From the NCBI RefSeq assembly GCF_026151655.1, contig NZ_JAMQPN010000007.1, positions 62,001-126,000 on the forward strand: a stretch of DNA of 64,000 nucleotides, read 5' to 3'. Shown here piece by piece: positions 52,645 through 61,824 of this stretch (the stretch's first letter is position 1; every line of letters begins with the position of its first letter). The notes under the pieces are model-generated. The model did no database searches. It saw only the letters and a program-made list of their open reading frames with translations, and had not been told where the DNA came from. The translations under genes were made by a program, and so were the position numbers. This DNA comes from Leptospira soteropolitanensis (lineage in GTDB: Bacteria > Spirochaetota > Leptospiria > Leptospirales > Leptospiraceae).

Positions 52645-53850
52645 TTATTTGAATTTTAGGTTTTGGTCGCCACCATCAAAGGCATCCAAAAACGTTTTTG
52701 ATGTGTCTTCATATTGTTTGACTAGTCCTATACTGGATTGTCCCACGTTTTGGTTCAGCGCGACAAAGGTCCGAACGAAGGCTTCATCCACAGACATAAA
52801 GTCGGAACCACCGACTGTGGGACTTGGGTAATCTGACGGAACTTCTCCCGCGGTGAGTTGGTCTGTTACATAACCATTGACATTAAAAATTCCGTAAGAT
52901 AATTTTGCCCCCGCATAGGATAAGTTGCAGATGGTTTCATGTTTTGTTGCCGCCGTTGTGTAAGTTGCTTTGGCAGTCGTTTGGAAGGGGGAATCAAACT
53001 TTTGCATATAAGCTAGCACATAGTAAAGATTGTCTGTGGACGTACCAAGTTGACTATTGCATCGATTCTTCAAGTCATCAAGTGCAGTGGCATTGGCTGG
53101 ATTCAGGTTTTTTAGTTTGGTAAAACTCAAACGAACGACAGAACGAAAACAAAGTTGCCTACCTGCATCCACTTCGGTTAAAACCACTCTTCCGTGTTTG
53201 CTAATCCAAGCGGCATTTTCAGGACCATTCCTCCACGTATACGTTTGGAATTTGGTTCCATACACAGATTCATTAGCTGTATAACTTTCCGTGATGACAT
53301 CTCCTACCGTGGCAAATTGGGGACTTCCAAAATCAACCAACCGGTAATATATCAAAGCACCATCATTTCCAAGAGTGGTATTTGGATCATCGAAAAACAA
53401 CTGTAAGGAGGGAGTGGATGCTCCAGTTTTTGTAATTTGAAAAAAATGATTAAAGTCTTTTGTTCCAGTATAGGCTGTAGAACTTACCCCCGTCGTTGGT
53501 GTACTGATTTTGATGGTAAGGGTTGCCGAACCAAATCCATTTAAGTTGATATTGGTTAATACATCATTACGCGGAGCTGAGTTATTGAAATATCCTGCAT
53601 TTTTTAAACCAAGGATGAGATTGTCAATGATACCAGAGTTGCCGCGTGCCCAAGTAGCGGACTGGCGAACAAAACCCCAGTTATCAGCATTCGTCGCTGA
53701 CCAAAGTTTTTCTGAACCGAATCCAACCTTGATGGCCCCTCCCAAAATTTGACTTAGGTTTACGTTCGGGTCTAAACGAGTGAACTTATTGAAATCAGAA
53801 ACCTGGAAACTCATTCCGAGAAAAATCAGTATGTATAAAATTTTTTTCAT
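52645..53850 (-). CDS. exported protein, unknown function
   Basis: A 401-residue protein with a Sec signal (MKKILYILIFLGMSFQVSD). No lipobox Cys is seen. The mature part is rich in Asn, Thr and aromatic residues (GFGSEKLWSATNADNWGF, KDFNHFFQITKTGA) with two Cys pairs late in the chain (GRQLCFRSVVR, LKNRCNSQLG, HETICNLSYAG). I do not recognise the family. It is the last gene of a minus-strand set with FecR, DUF4384 and a small lipoprotein. Confidence 0.75.
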   Translation of the reverse strand: MKKILYILIFLGMSFQVSDFNKFTRLDPNVNLSQILGGAIKVGFGSEKLWSATNADNWGFVRQSATWARGNSGIIDNLILGLKNAGYFNNSAPRNDVLTNINLNGFGSATLTIKISTPTTGVSSTAYTGTKDFNHFFQITKTGASTPSLQLFFDDPNTTLGNDGALIYYRLVDFGSPQFATVGDVITESYTANESVYGTKFQTYTWRNGPENAAWISKHGRVVLTEVDAGRQLCFRSVVRLSFTKLKNLNPANATALDDLKNRCNSQLGTSTDNLYYVLAYMQKFDSPFQTTAKATYTTAATKHETICNLSYAGAKLSYGIFNVNGYVTDQLTAGEVPSDYPSPTVGGSDFMSVDEAFVRTFVALNQNVGQSSIGLVKQYEDTSKTFLDAFDGGDQNLKFK

Positions 53851-53853
53851 GGT

Positions 53854-54054
53854 TTACTCCGCGATTCCCTTCGGAATACAGATGGTAAATCCTGACTTTG
53901 GTCCTGAGCATCCTGCCGATTGGTTGTTTGCCCAAAGTAAAAGTAAGAAGGCATTTAACATGTCTTCGTCTTTCTTCTCTTTTTTGAAGAGTGAACAAGT
54001 GACGAGTGTTGTGAGTCCTAAAAGGGCAACTGATTGAATCAGAAAACTTCTCAT
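53854..54054 (-). CDS. small lipoprotein, unknown function
   Basis: A 66-residue predicted lipoprotein: MRSFLIQSVALLGLTTLVTCSLF, lipobox Cys at 20, then a charged linker (KKEKKDED) and a short Cys-containing end (CSGPKSGFTIC). It begins 42 bases after the DUF4384 gene and stops three bases before the ATG of the 401-residue exported protein. The two are likely cotranslated. Confidence 0.8.
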   Translation of the reverse strand: MRSFLIQSVALLGLTTLVTCSLFKKEKKDEDMLNAFLLLLWANNQSAGCSGPKSGFTICIPKGIAE

Positions 54055-54095
54055 ACATAGGGATCAGAATCTGTATGAGATGTTTTTGCAAGAAA

Positions 54096-55016
54096 TTATC
54101 TAGAGATGATTTGGTATTCCCATTCCACTACAGGGCTTTGTTCGATGGATGCCGTTATGGTTTGTGGAATGACCATAGACCGAGCCGTGGTCTTTGTGCC
54201 AGTGACAGCGGGAGGTAGGATTTTATAAAATGAATCTTCCTTTTTGCTACGGAGTTGGAACTCTTTCCATTCTTCACGAGAAGCAAAGGCACGAATGCGG
54301 TCTTTGGAAGGGGGGGAGGAGGCTTTAAACGAAATTCGTTTATCAGGTATCGTCACTTTGTCACCCTTGCGGATAAAGTTATCGATTTGATATTGGTTCG
54401 GGAAAAGTAAAACGGGTTCCCCTTTCTGGTTGTCAGGAACTAATACTACATAAACGAAATTGTCCTCAGCGGACTCAATTTCAAAACGTATAGCTTCCCC
54501 TGCCACATAAGTGGGTTTTAAAGAATTGATTTTGAGTTGGGAGTTGGATCCTGAACCTGTTTCCGAGAGTGCTAAGTAGATATTTTTTTTGTCTAAAAAA
54601 CCAAGAAAGTCGAAAACCAAAGTTTTAGAGAGACTGTCGGGAAGGGAGTTGCGATATTCTAATTTTTGGTGGAGCACATCCACAAAGGAAATCACCGCCT
54701 GTCCATCTTCTGTTGTGATGAGAGCCAGTTTATCTACATCAGTAAGTTTTCGCAATGCCTCGGCCGACTTTGGAGAAGCAATTCCTTCTTTATCAAATTC
54801 CCAAACACTCGACTCAAAGTCTTGTAAAGGAAGTGAAATCAGTCCACGCCCAGTCGTTTGGATTTGGTCTTTCATAAAATCACGAAGGAGTAGGGCTTCC
54901 GCAGTTTGGTTGGTAACCTCCACCGCTATTTTGTACACAGGAAGCCTTCCTATCCGATCCGATGAAAACAGGGAAAGAGATAAAAAGGCAGTTAAGATCC
55001 AAAATTGTTTCATCAT
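54096..55016 (-). CDS. exported DUF4384 domain protein
   Basis: A 306-residue protein with a signal peptide (about 1-19). The N-terminal half is of unknown fold (VEVTNQTAEALLLRDFMK). Residues about 165-240 form a DUF4384 domain (YVAGEAIRFEIESAEDNFVYVVLVPDN, LLFPNQYQIDNFIRKGDKVTIP), a C2-like beta sandwich common in exported protein-interaction modules. It overlaps the FecR gene by four bases (ATGA), so the two proteins are probably made together. Confidence 0.82.
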   Translation of the reverse strand: MMKQFWILTAFLSLSLFSSDRIGRLPVYKIAVEVTNQTAEALLLRDFMKDQIQTTGRGLISLPLQDFESSVWEFDKEGIASPKSAEALRKLTDVDKLALITTEDGQAVISFVDVLHQKLEYRNSLPDSLSKTLVFDFLGFLDKKNIYLALSETGSGSNSQLKINSLKPTYVAGEAIRFEIESAEDNFVYVVLVPDNQKGEPVLLFPNQYQIDNFIRKGDKVTIPDKRISFKASSPPSKDRIRAFASREEWKEFQLRSKKEDSFYKILPPAVTGTKTTARSMVIPQTITASIEQSPVVEWEYQIISR

Positions 55017-55741
55017 TCTTCCGTTTTACCTTTGTAATCATTCATCAACTGATCATTTTTTTCATATTGTTCTTTGATTCGTTGGTAGTTTTCTTCTTTA
55101 ATGGCTTTGAATTCTTGGAAAATTCGCATTTTCTCTTTTACAAATTCATCTAAAATCTGCTTTTTCAACTCTTTGCCGGAGACAAGAACCTCTTCATTTT
55201 CTTTCACGAGAGTTTCTTTTCCCTTTTTGTCTGGGCTTACGGCAACGGTTCCTTCGTTCACATAAACCCCCGTTTCCACATTGCTCAGTTCGTCATCACT
55301 TCCACCTATATCTGGGGCAGCCGCTAAAAACTCAGTCCCTCTGACACCTGCAACAAAACTTGGATTAACAACACTCAGTTGGTTTTGGCTTGGGACACCT
55401 GGAGTTTGTTTGTGTGCTTTTACAAATAACTTTCCACCGACTAACTTCAAAGTAGTGGATTTGGATTTTGGATTGAGTAAGTCTTCAATTTGGATAGAAG
55501 AAAACTTGGCGAGGCGGACTGTGGCTTGTGTTGCTAGTTGGATTTCACAGGTTCCGTCTTCCGTAGTGATGGTATCTCCTTTTTTCAGGATACTTCCTAA
55601 TTTTACCGGTTCTTTGGCTTTTTTGAAACGTGGTCCCGAAAGGTAATTTTTTCCCTGGATGAAACTAACGATCCCCACTTCTTCCGCCGAAAGCGTGGCA
55701 GTGAAAAAAAGAAATAAAACGGACACAATGAATCGAATCAT
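55013..55741 (-). CDS. FecR-domain exported protein
   Basis: A 242-residue protein with a signal peptide (about 1-18) and a FecR domain (about 20-140): LKKGDTITTEDGTCEIQLATQ, TVRLAKFSSIQI, VNPSFVAGVRGTEF. The last 90 residues are Lys/Glu-rich coiled coil. FecR domains normally sense periplasmic signals. Without an adjacent anti-sigma gene this one is more likely structural. It leads the four-gene minus-strand set. Confidence 0.88.
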   Translation of the reverse strand: MIRFIVSVLFLFFTATLSAEEVGIVSFIQGKNYLSGPRFKKAKEPVKLGSILKKGDTITTEDGTCEIQLATQATVRLAKFSSIQIEDLLNPKSKSTTLKLVGGKLFVKAHKQTPGVPSQNQLSVVNPSFVAGVRGTEFLAAAPDIGGSDDELSNVETGVYVNEGTVAVSPDKKGKETLVKENEEVLVSGKELKKQILDEFVKEKMRIFQEFKAIKEENYQRIKEQYEKNDQLMNDYKGKTEE

Positions 55742-55863
55742 GCCACTTTTATAAACAAACTCTCCCTACTTACAAGCCAAAAAACTAAAAAAAAAATTCA
55801 AAAAATCCACTACAATCTCAGAGTAGGGGTACCAAAATCCAAATTCGTCACCTATCTTCTGAT

Positions 55864-57417
55864 ATGTGGTATAAATCTTGGGTTCTCTGTTTTTTTCTTG
55901 GATTCCTTTTCGATCCCATGTATGCAGAGGGCAAATTATTATGGGAAGATTGTATTTGGATTGGAATGGAACGTAATGGTAATTTGGGTTTGGAGCAAAT
56001 TCGCTCTGAAATTTTTCCCATCCTTACTAAGGACAAATGGAAACAATACCTTCCCAAATTAGGCGTGCATTATTTTGGAATCTTTTCTAAAAACCAAGAA
56101 CAAATCGATCAGGAATATCGCGATGTTCGTCTGCAAATCCAACAACTTCTTTACGATGGAGGAGAAACCGAAAGGGAAAAACAAAAAATAGAAATTCGAA
56201 GACTTATCCATTCGGAAGAAAAAAAACTTTTACGCGAAAAAGTTTTTAAATCGATATCTTTATCTTATTTTAACTCAGTAAAACAAAACTTAGTTGAATC
56301 AATTTACCAACTCAGGTCGGAACGTTTTCTTTGGGAGGAGAAAAAACGAAAAAAAGAAAGTGAACTTGGTCTTTCACCAAAAGGAGATTGGGAATGGCGA
56401 AAGGTATGGGAAGTAGAATTTCAATCCAAAAAGATTCATTCCGATTCGGCAAAGAAACTTGCTCATTTGGAATTACAACAAGCGATGTCTTTAGAGCCAG
56501 GTACAAATATAGTTTTGGAGAGGGGGCTCACGGAACGAATTCGATTATTTGATCCATATTTAGTCAAAAACTCTGCCGACAAAAACCATCCCCTTAGAAA
56601 AAAAGCCAGGTTACAAATGGAACTGGCTGAGCTCGATCAGGAAAGTTTAGAGAATGATTGGAAACCTAAACTCATACTCGGAGGATATGTTGGTAAAAAT
56701 GGAAATACAGGATTCCCTTTACAAAATGAAATTTATGGATTGAGTTTTGGGGTTCAGGCCAATTTAGGTGGAACCAGTTTTCAAACCAATACACAAAATG
56801 GAATCCAGTCAGAAGGAAATGGAATTCAAAGAATTCCCGGATACGGCCCGCAACCAGTTGGTCCCGGAGAAAATTCATTCCAAAGTGGATCGATTGGTCT
56901 TTTCGATGATATAGGCCGGAATAAAAAAATCTTTGATTCTAAAATGAGTTTGTTACAAGCCAAGGCGGAGTGGCAACAATCAGAGATTTTGGTATTGAAT
57001 CAAATACAATCCTCGGAAATTAAGCTAAATGAAATTTATCGTAAATACAATCTGTATTTAGAAAGTACGAAATCCATTTTATTCCAACATCGATTGAAAA
57101 GGGAAGAACTAAACCAAGAAATCATTTCAGAAATCGAATACTTAAAATCAGAAGAAGAGGTCTTTGTTCGTTTCGAAATCCTGTTAGATCATTACTTTCA
57201 ATATCTAACAACTGCCCTAGACTTAGTTTTGTTACTCGGCGAAGATCCGTTTGATAATAGGTATTACAAACTTGAATCTAAAACATTTCCCAGTGATCTT
57301 ACGATGATCATAGAACATTGGAAACAGGATGATCCATTAAAAAGTAAAAAAATAATCGGACCAAAAACAAAAAAAGCATACCCATTCTTTATGGAGGATC
57401 CATATGAAACTCGTTAG
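55864..57417 (+). CDS. TolC-like outer membrane efflux protein
   Basis: A 517-residue protein with a signal peptide (about 1-19). The long alternating coiled coils (KEREKQKIEIRRLIHSEEKKLL type, TolC helices) flank a central domain with barrel-forming strands (LILGGYVGKNGNTGF, IYGLSFGVQANLGGT). Two such helical halves are as in the outer membrane channel family. It opens an efflux operon of at least seven genes, overlapping the next one by 14 bases. Confidence 0.8.
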   Translation: MWYKSWVLCFFLGFLFDPMYAEGKLLWEDCIWIGMERNGNLGLEQIRSEIFPILTKDKWKQYLPKLGVHYFGIFSKNQEQIDQEYRDVRLQIQQLLYDGGETEREKQKIEIRRLIHSEEKKLLREKVFKSISLSYFNSVKQNLVESIYQLRSERFLWEEKKRKKESELGLSPKGDWEWRKVWEVEFQSKKIHSDSAKKLAHLELQQAMSLEPGTNIVLERGLTERIRLFDPYLVKNSADKNHPLRKKARLQMELAELDQESLENDWKPKLILGGYVGKNGNTGFPLQNEIYGLSFGVQANLGGTSFQTNTQNGIQSEGNGIQRIPGYGPQPVGPGENSFQSGSIGLFDDIGRNKKIFDSKMSLLQAKAEWQQSEILVLNQIQSSEIKLNEIYRKYNLYLESTKSILFQHRLKREELNQEIISEIEYLKSEEEVFVRFEILLDHYFQYLTTALDLVLLLGEDPFDNRYYKLESKTFPSDLTMIIEHWKQDDPLKSKKIIGPKTKKAYPFFMEDPYETR

Positions 57418-58762
57418 ATGGAATTTTTTTTGTTTAATTCTGTTAATCAATTGTCATTCCCGGTTTGGTTCCATTCAGGACCTGCTTGGGATTTTACAAT
57501 GGGAAGATACTCCTAAAATTCTGTCTATTTCTCCTTCCTCCGATAGTATGAATGTAAAACCCGAAACGGATGTTTCAATACTATTTAGTCATCCCATGTC
57601 CATTCAATCTTGCATTTCTGCTTTTTCATTGGAACCACAAGTAAGAGGTGTTTTTGAGACTAATGATTTCAGTTTGAAGTTTATTCCAAAAAGTGAGCTA
57701 CCGTCAGGTGGTTATGTAATGAAAGTTACAAAACAGTGTGAAGATAAAAATGGAAAGGATTTGGACCGAGTTTATACAATTCCTTTTCGTGTAGGAGAAA
57801 AGGAAACTCCAGAACCACCCGAATTGGATTCTTTCGTCGTATTGACAGGAACCGAATCGGAATGTTTGGCTGGTGGGAACTCCGCAGAGATTAAGTTAGG
57901 TGAAATAGTTTCCGTTTGTTCAGGGATTCCTGGACCACCTTCCCTTCAGGTTCGTTTCACAAAAGCGATGAACCAAAAAGAAGTAGAATTGGGGTTAAGA
58001 ATCGAACCATCACTTTCCTATCGTTTGGAATGGGATAACCCATCTCAATTTAGAATTGTACCTGATACTACTTTGCAACCAGAGACAAGATACCGTATAT
58101 TATTTCCGAAGGGAATACACGCAAGCGATGGCGCTGAACTTAATGAAACGATACAACTGAATTTTTTAGTTGGGCCTGACTTAAGTGATCCAGAGGTAAT
58201 TGGCTTTGGTTTAGAATCGCAAAATTGTGGATTAGGAATCCAAGAAATAGGATCGATATCGGGAGCTCGTTGGGATTCTAATTCTTGTTTTTGGAGCCGG
58301 GGCCTACCTATATTAAGTCCTTACTTCTATCAGTTTCGAGGTGGCGATGATGGCAGTGGGAGTTCTGGTGCTAACTTTGCTTGTGCCGATGTGGATACAG
58401 ATAATTTTCGTATTTTCTTCAATCAATACATGGATACAACTTCTGTGATTGGTGCAAGTAAGTTATCAAAAATCTCGCCACCTTCGACAAACATTCGTTT
58501 GTCGACTTGGGTTTGGTCAAATTGTCAAACTACTTTTCCTTTTGGATGCAGAGAGTTAACTTATTCTTATGCAGAAAGTGAAGCTAGTTGTAACGGTTCA
58601 TTATTTGGAAATATAGCAACAGGTGGAGATTTTAATCTATCGGCATCAGCCCTTTCTCCAAACTTTTATCCGTATTATGAATTTCGATTGGAACCGGAAG
58701 CAAAATCTATTTCAGGAAAACGTATGAAAGTTGGATTTGTGATCCAGCTGGAGGCAAAATGA
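57404..58762 (+). CDS. lipoprotein with Big_5-type Ig-like domains
   Basis: A 452-residue predicted lipoprotein (FFCLILLINCHSR, Cys near 16). Residues about 35-130 and 170-250 show the Big_5/SbsA Ig-like pattern: ILSISPSSDSMNVKPETDVSILFSHPM and SLQVRFTKAMNQKEVEL, each followed by a GFE/YRIL-type strand. A Cys-rich region (about 280-400, CGLGIQ, SCFW, FACADV, NCQTTF, CREL, SCNG) follows. Extracytoplasmic; role unknown. Located between TolC and the RND pump genes. Confidence 0.8.
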   Translation: MKLVRWNFFCLILLINCHSRFGSIQDLLGILQWEDTPKILSISPSSDSMNVKPETDVSILFSHPMSIQSCISAFSLEPQVRGVFETNDFSLKFIPKSELPSGGYVMKVTKQCEDKNGKDLDRVYTIPFRVGEKETPEPPELDSFVVLTGTESECLAGGNSAEIKLGEIVSVCSGIPGPPSLQVRFTKAMNQKEVELGLRIEPSLSYRLEWDNPSQFRIVPDTTLQPETRYRILFPKGIHASDGAELNETIQLNFLVGPDLSDPEVIGFGLESQNCGLGIQEIGSISGARWDSNSCFWSRGLPILSPYFYQFRGGDDGSGSSGANFACADVDTDNFRIFFNQYMDTTSVIGASKLSKISPPSTNIRLSTWVWSNCQTTFPFGCRELTYSYAESEASCNGSLFGNIATGGDFNLSASALSPNFYPYYEFRLEPEAKSISGKRMKVGFVIQLEAK

Positions 58763-59295
58763 AATATTCGTGGATACTGATTCCTGTTAGCTTGTTATCT
58801 TGCTTTTTAGATACTCACCAATTACAAAAAGTAACTTATCCATTACCGAATGGCGAAAAGATGCTTTTTGTTAATACGACCTCTCCCTCTTTTTATGATT
58901 CTTATGAAGATGTAAGAGATGCCAATCATCTGATTTCTGAAACATTAGAGGAGTTGGGATACTCTTTAGTGATTGGTGATAAAGTGTGGGAGGATCCACA
59001 GATAATGACTGTGGCAAAAGATAACATAGAATTGTTTCAGAAGAATTTGAAACCAGAATGGATAGAAGAGCGATCAAGAATTCAAATTTGGAAAGAACGG
59101 GCGACTTCAGTAGGTGCTAATGGCATATTTTTATTAAGGTATCACTTTTCTTTAGAAAATAAAACCAAACGAATCCGAATGCTTTGTATCCGTTTTGAAA
59201 AAAATGAAATCATTCGTTTTGACTGGAATTGGAATCCTGAAGTTCCGATTCCCTTCTATGAATCCATTCGATATAGGAAAGAGGTGCAAAAGTGA
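58759..59295 (+). CDS. lipoprotein of the efflux operon, unknown function
   Basis: A 178-residue predicted lipoprotein (MKYSWILIPVSLLSCFLDTH, Cys 15). The mature part is mixed alpha/beta (SPSFYDSYEDVRDANHLISE, ELGYSLVIGDKVWEDPQ). No family is recognised. The start is the ATGA overlap with the gene before. Confidence 0.7.
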   Translation: MKYSWILIPVSLLSCFLDTHQLQKVTYPLPNGEKMLFVNTTSPSFYDSYEDVRDANHLISETLEELGYSLVIGDKVWEDPQIMTVAKDNIELFQKNLKPEWIEERSRIQIWKERATSVGANGIFLLRYHFSLENKTKRIRMLCIRFEKNEIIRFDWNWNPEVPIPFYESIRYRKEVQK

Positions 59296-59795
59296 ATAAA
59301 AGATACACGTTAATGTTGGCGATTTTTGTTTATCTTTCTTGTGCAAAACCATCGCCTGATCAATCGGAAATAAAAATTTTGAAGGATGCTTATCGTTCTG
59401 GCCATTTAGCAGTCGTAATGTCTATATTAAAAGAAATTCAGGATAAGCGAAGTTTTGTAGGTGAAGAAGAGGTTTTGTTTGCAAAAACTTTGTTTTATCA
59501 GGGCAACTGGAAGGAGTTTTTTTCTTTTTGGGATTCAGTCCAAAACAAAACTCCCGAAATTGTTTTACTCTATTTTAAAGCAGTGCTTATTTCAAAAGAA
59601 CCAGTTCCAGTTTCTACAAACGATGAATTTAAACTGGTGGAATTATTGCCTGTATCACCTGAGGCTTGTTTGTTGTATTTAAAATTTACTAAAGACAAAA
59701 ATAAAATTCATGAAAAGAAACTTTTTTTGGCCCAGAGCAAACAATTTCAAACCCATTTGGATAGATTACATTTGGAGTTGGGTGAAAAAAGATGA
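59292..59795 (+). CDS. lipoprotein of the efflux operon, unknown function
   Basis: A 167-residue predicted lipoprotein starting at GTG (GTGA overlap with the previous stop). Signal MNKRYTLMLAIFVYLSCAKP, Cys 17. The mature part is helical and TPR-like (AYRSGHLAVVMSILKEIQ, TLFYQGNWKEFFSFWDS). Function unknown; it may help assemble the pump at the membrane. Confidence 0.7.
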   Translation: MNKRYTLMLAIFVYLSCAKPSPDQSEIKILKDAYRSGHLAVVMSILKEIQDKRSFVGEEEVLFAKTLFYQGNWKEFFSFWDSVQNKTPEIVLLYFKAVLISKEPVPVSTNDEFKLVELLPVSPEACLLYLKFTKDKNKIHEKKLFLAQSKQFQTHLDRLHLELGEKR

Positions 59796-60424
59796 AAATG
59801 ATTGAATTGTTTCAATGGATGAGTAATAGAACTATTTTTCGAAAAAGAATGATTACTAATAAATTAGAGGAATTGTATAAATCTCCTTTTTCTTTTTTAT
59901 TCCTTTATCTCTTCCTCTATGGATTTCATTGTATCTGGAATTGGTCTGAGTTTATGAGTTTCAATAGGAGTTTGGAATTGGATGCTATTCATTCAGGAAA
60001 ACAGATTTCCCTATGGAGTTTGTATCCATTTCAAATAGTAATTGTTTTGTTAGTTTTTGTTCTGTATTGGTTCATTTCATTTAGTATTATTTTTTTCTTT
60101 TCTTTAGGGGAAACTAACAAAGAAATATTTAGAACCAAAAATTTGCCGTTTTTTATGAGTCTTGTCCGACAGTTCTTCTTATTTGTTTGTTTGCTCTTTG
60201 TTGGAAACCAAATATTGGGACTACTGCAATACTTGGAATTTTATTCAGTATTAGTTGTTCTGTTTTGGTTTAGTTTGTTTTTGCTTTTTATCATCAAAAA
60301 TGGTGATTTATATAGGAGGTTGTTTGTATCAGCAGATCATTCTACTTCTTTTTTATCACATAGTCTCGGTTATGTAAATCCGATTGTTTGTGTTTTTGTA
60401 GTTCTGGCATTGGCAAATGTATGA
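59792..60424 (+). CDS. inner membrane protein of the efflux operon, unknown function
   Basis: A 210-residue protein with about five membrane helices: FLFLYLFLYGFHCIW, FQIVIVLLVFVLYWFISF, VRQFFLFVCLLFVGNQIL, VLVVLFWFSLFLLFIIK and PIVCVFVVLALANV. It resembles the topology of Yip1-type proteins, but the assignment is only topological. ATGA overlap with both neighbours places it in the pump operon. Confidence 0.65.
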   Translation: MKMIELFQWMSNRTIFRKRMITNKLEELYKSPFSFLFLYLFLYGFHCIWNWSEFMSFNRSLELDAIHSGKQISLWSLYPFQIVIVLLVFVLYWFISFSIIFFFSLGETNKEIFRTKNLPFFMSLVRQFFLFVCLLFVGNQILGLLQYLEFYSVLVVLFWFSLFLLFIIKNGDLYRRLFVSADHSTSFLSHSLGYVNPIVCVFVVLALANV

Positions 60425-61824
60425 AATTAAATATAATGGTTGGATGGAAAAAATGGATTCAGAATCTCCTTGTAATCGGAATTTTTTACGTAATTTCGTC
60501 AGTATTATATACCCTTTTTTCTACATTGTATACCAGGAATCGATTTCCGTTACTTGCAAAATTATTTTATTTTCCTAACTATTGGGAAGTTCTGAATGAA
60601 GTTTCCGCAACGGAACCACCAAAACAAAGTTTGGTGTTTCAAAAACCTCGTATATTGGAAGAAAATAAGGTAATAGAATTCCCGGCTGTCGTGGAGCCCA
60701 CAAAAGAAATTCAGTTACACAATAAACAAAGTGGTCGAATTCGAAAAATATATGTTGAGGAAGGTAGTATTGTTAAAGAAGGACAAATTTTATTGGAAAT
60801 CGATGATGAATTGTTGCGATTGGAATCCGAAAGGCTTCGTTTATCCGCACAAGTTTCTGAATCAAATGCGGCCATTGCCTTGGAGAAATGGAAACTTGCA
60901 GAGAAACAGGTTGATGTAAAACTCCGAGAAATTGATAAAAAAACAGAATGGATTGAGTTGGCGGAAAAGGAATGGAATATAAGTAAAGATCTTAAAGAAA
61001 AAAAGATCATACTTTGGAAACAAGGTTTTGTTTCTTTATCAGAGATTGAAAAACTAAAACAGGAGGAACAGTCTAAAGAAACCCAATATAAAAACTTAAT
61101 TCGGGATCGGGAAAACTTATTGTCAGGAATGAATTTAGAATTAGATACCGAGGATCTTGGTTTTGAAGAAAGGTTAAAAATTTGGAGAAAAAAGAATACT
61201 TCGCTCGAAAAATCAGAATATGAATTAGCTCAGTCACATCTTAAAATCATCAAAAATCAGATTAAATCGAACGAACAATTATTATCTGAAACAAAACTGA
61301 GAGCTCCTAAATCAGGAAAAATTTTAAAAATACAAATCAAAGAAGGGGAATTAACTACCCAATCTCCAGTGATGCTTTTGATGGAGAAAGGCGAGTTATC
61401 AGCGGGATTCCAAATTGGAGAATCAGATCTATCTTATTTCACACCCGGTAAGGAAATTCTCTTTCTTCCTTCCTTGGATCAATTGCCAGCTATCAGAGGT
61501 AAGTTGGACCAAGTAGGAGGTTTTTTGGATCCAAGATCGCATAGTATTGGAATCAAAGTTAAATTGGAGATAAAAAACAATGATATTTTGCCTGGAATGT
61601 TTGGTTTGGTTCAAGTTAAACTTCCTGACACTATAGAAAAAGTTATAATCCCTTTATCTTCGCTTCATGGCAATGAAACCAGTGGTTTTTATGTGAATGC
61701 AAAGGGAAAAGAAGGCGAGATAACCAAACGATACATTCAATTTAAACCATATTTATTAAACGAACTAGAAATTCTATCTGGTCTTTCCTCAGAAGACGAA
61801 GTTGAAACTAGTTTAGCTTTATGA
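60421..61824 (+). CDS. HlyD-type periplasmic adaptor (membrane fusion protein)
   Basis: A 467-residue adaptor with an N-terminal membrane anchor (about 12-33). The lipoyl/biotinyl half appears as VVEPTKEIQLHNKQSGRIRKIYVEEG and VKEGQILLEIDDELL. A long alpha-helical hairpin (about 135-285) is followed by the second lipoyl half LRAPKSGKILKIQIKEGEL and a beta-barrel domain. It links the RND pump to the TolC channel. The start is the ATGA overlap; a longer frame from 60388 was rejected. Confidence 0.88.
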   Translation: MKLNIMVGWKKWIQNLLVIGIFYVISSVLYTLFSTLYTRNRFPLLAKLFYFPNYWEVLNEVSATEPPKQSLVFQKPRILEENKVIEFPAVVEPTKEIQLHNKQSGRIRKIYVEEGSIVKEGQILLEIDDELLRLESERLRLSAQVSESNAAIALEKWKLAEKQVDVKLREIDKKTEWIELAEKEWNISKDLKEKKIILWKQGFVSLSEIEKLKQEEQSKETQYKNLIRDRENLLSGMNLELDTEDLGFEERLKIWRKKNTSLEKSEYELAQSHLKIIKNQIKSNEQLLSETKLRAPKSGKILKIQIKEGELTTQSPVMLLMEKGELSAGFQIGESDLSYFTPGKEILFLPSLDQLPAIRGKLDQVGGFLDPRSHSIGIKVKLEIKNNDILPGMFGLVQVKLPDTIEKVIIPLSSLHGNETSGFYVNAKGKEGEITKRYIQFKPYLLNELEILSGLSSEDEVETSLAL

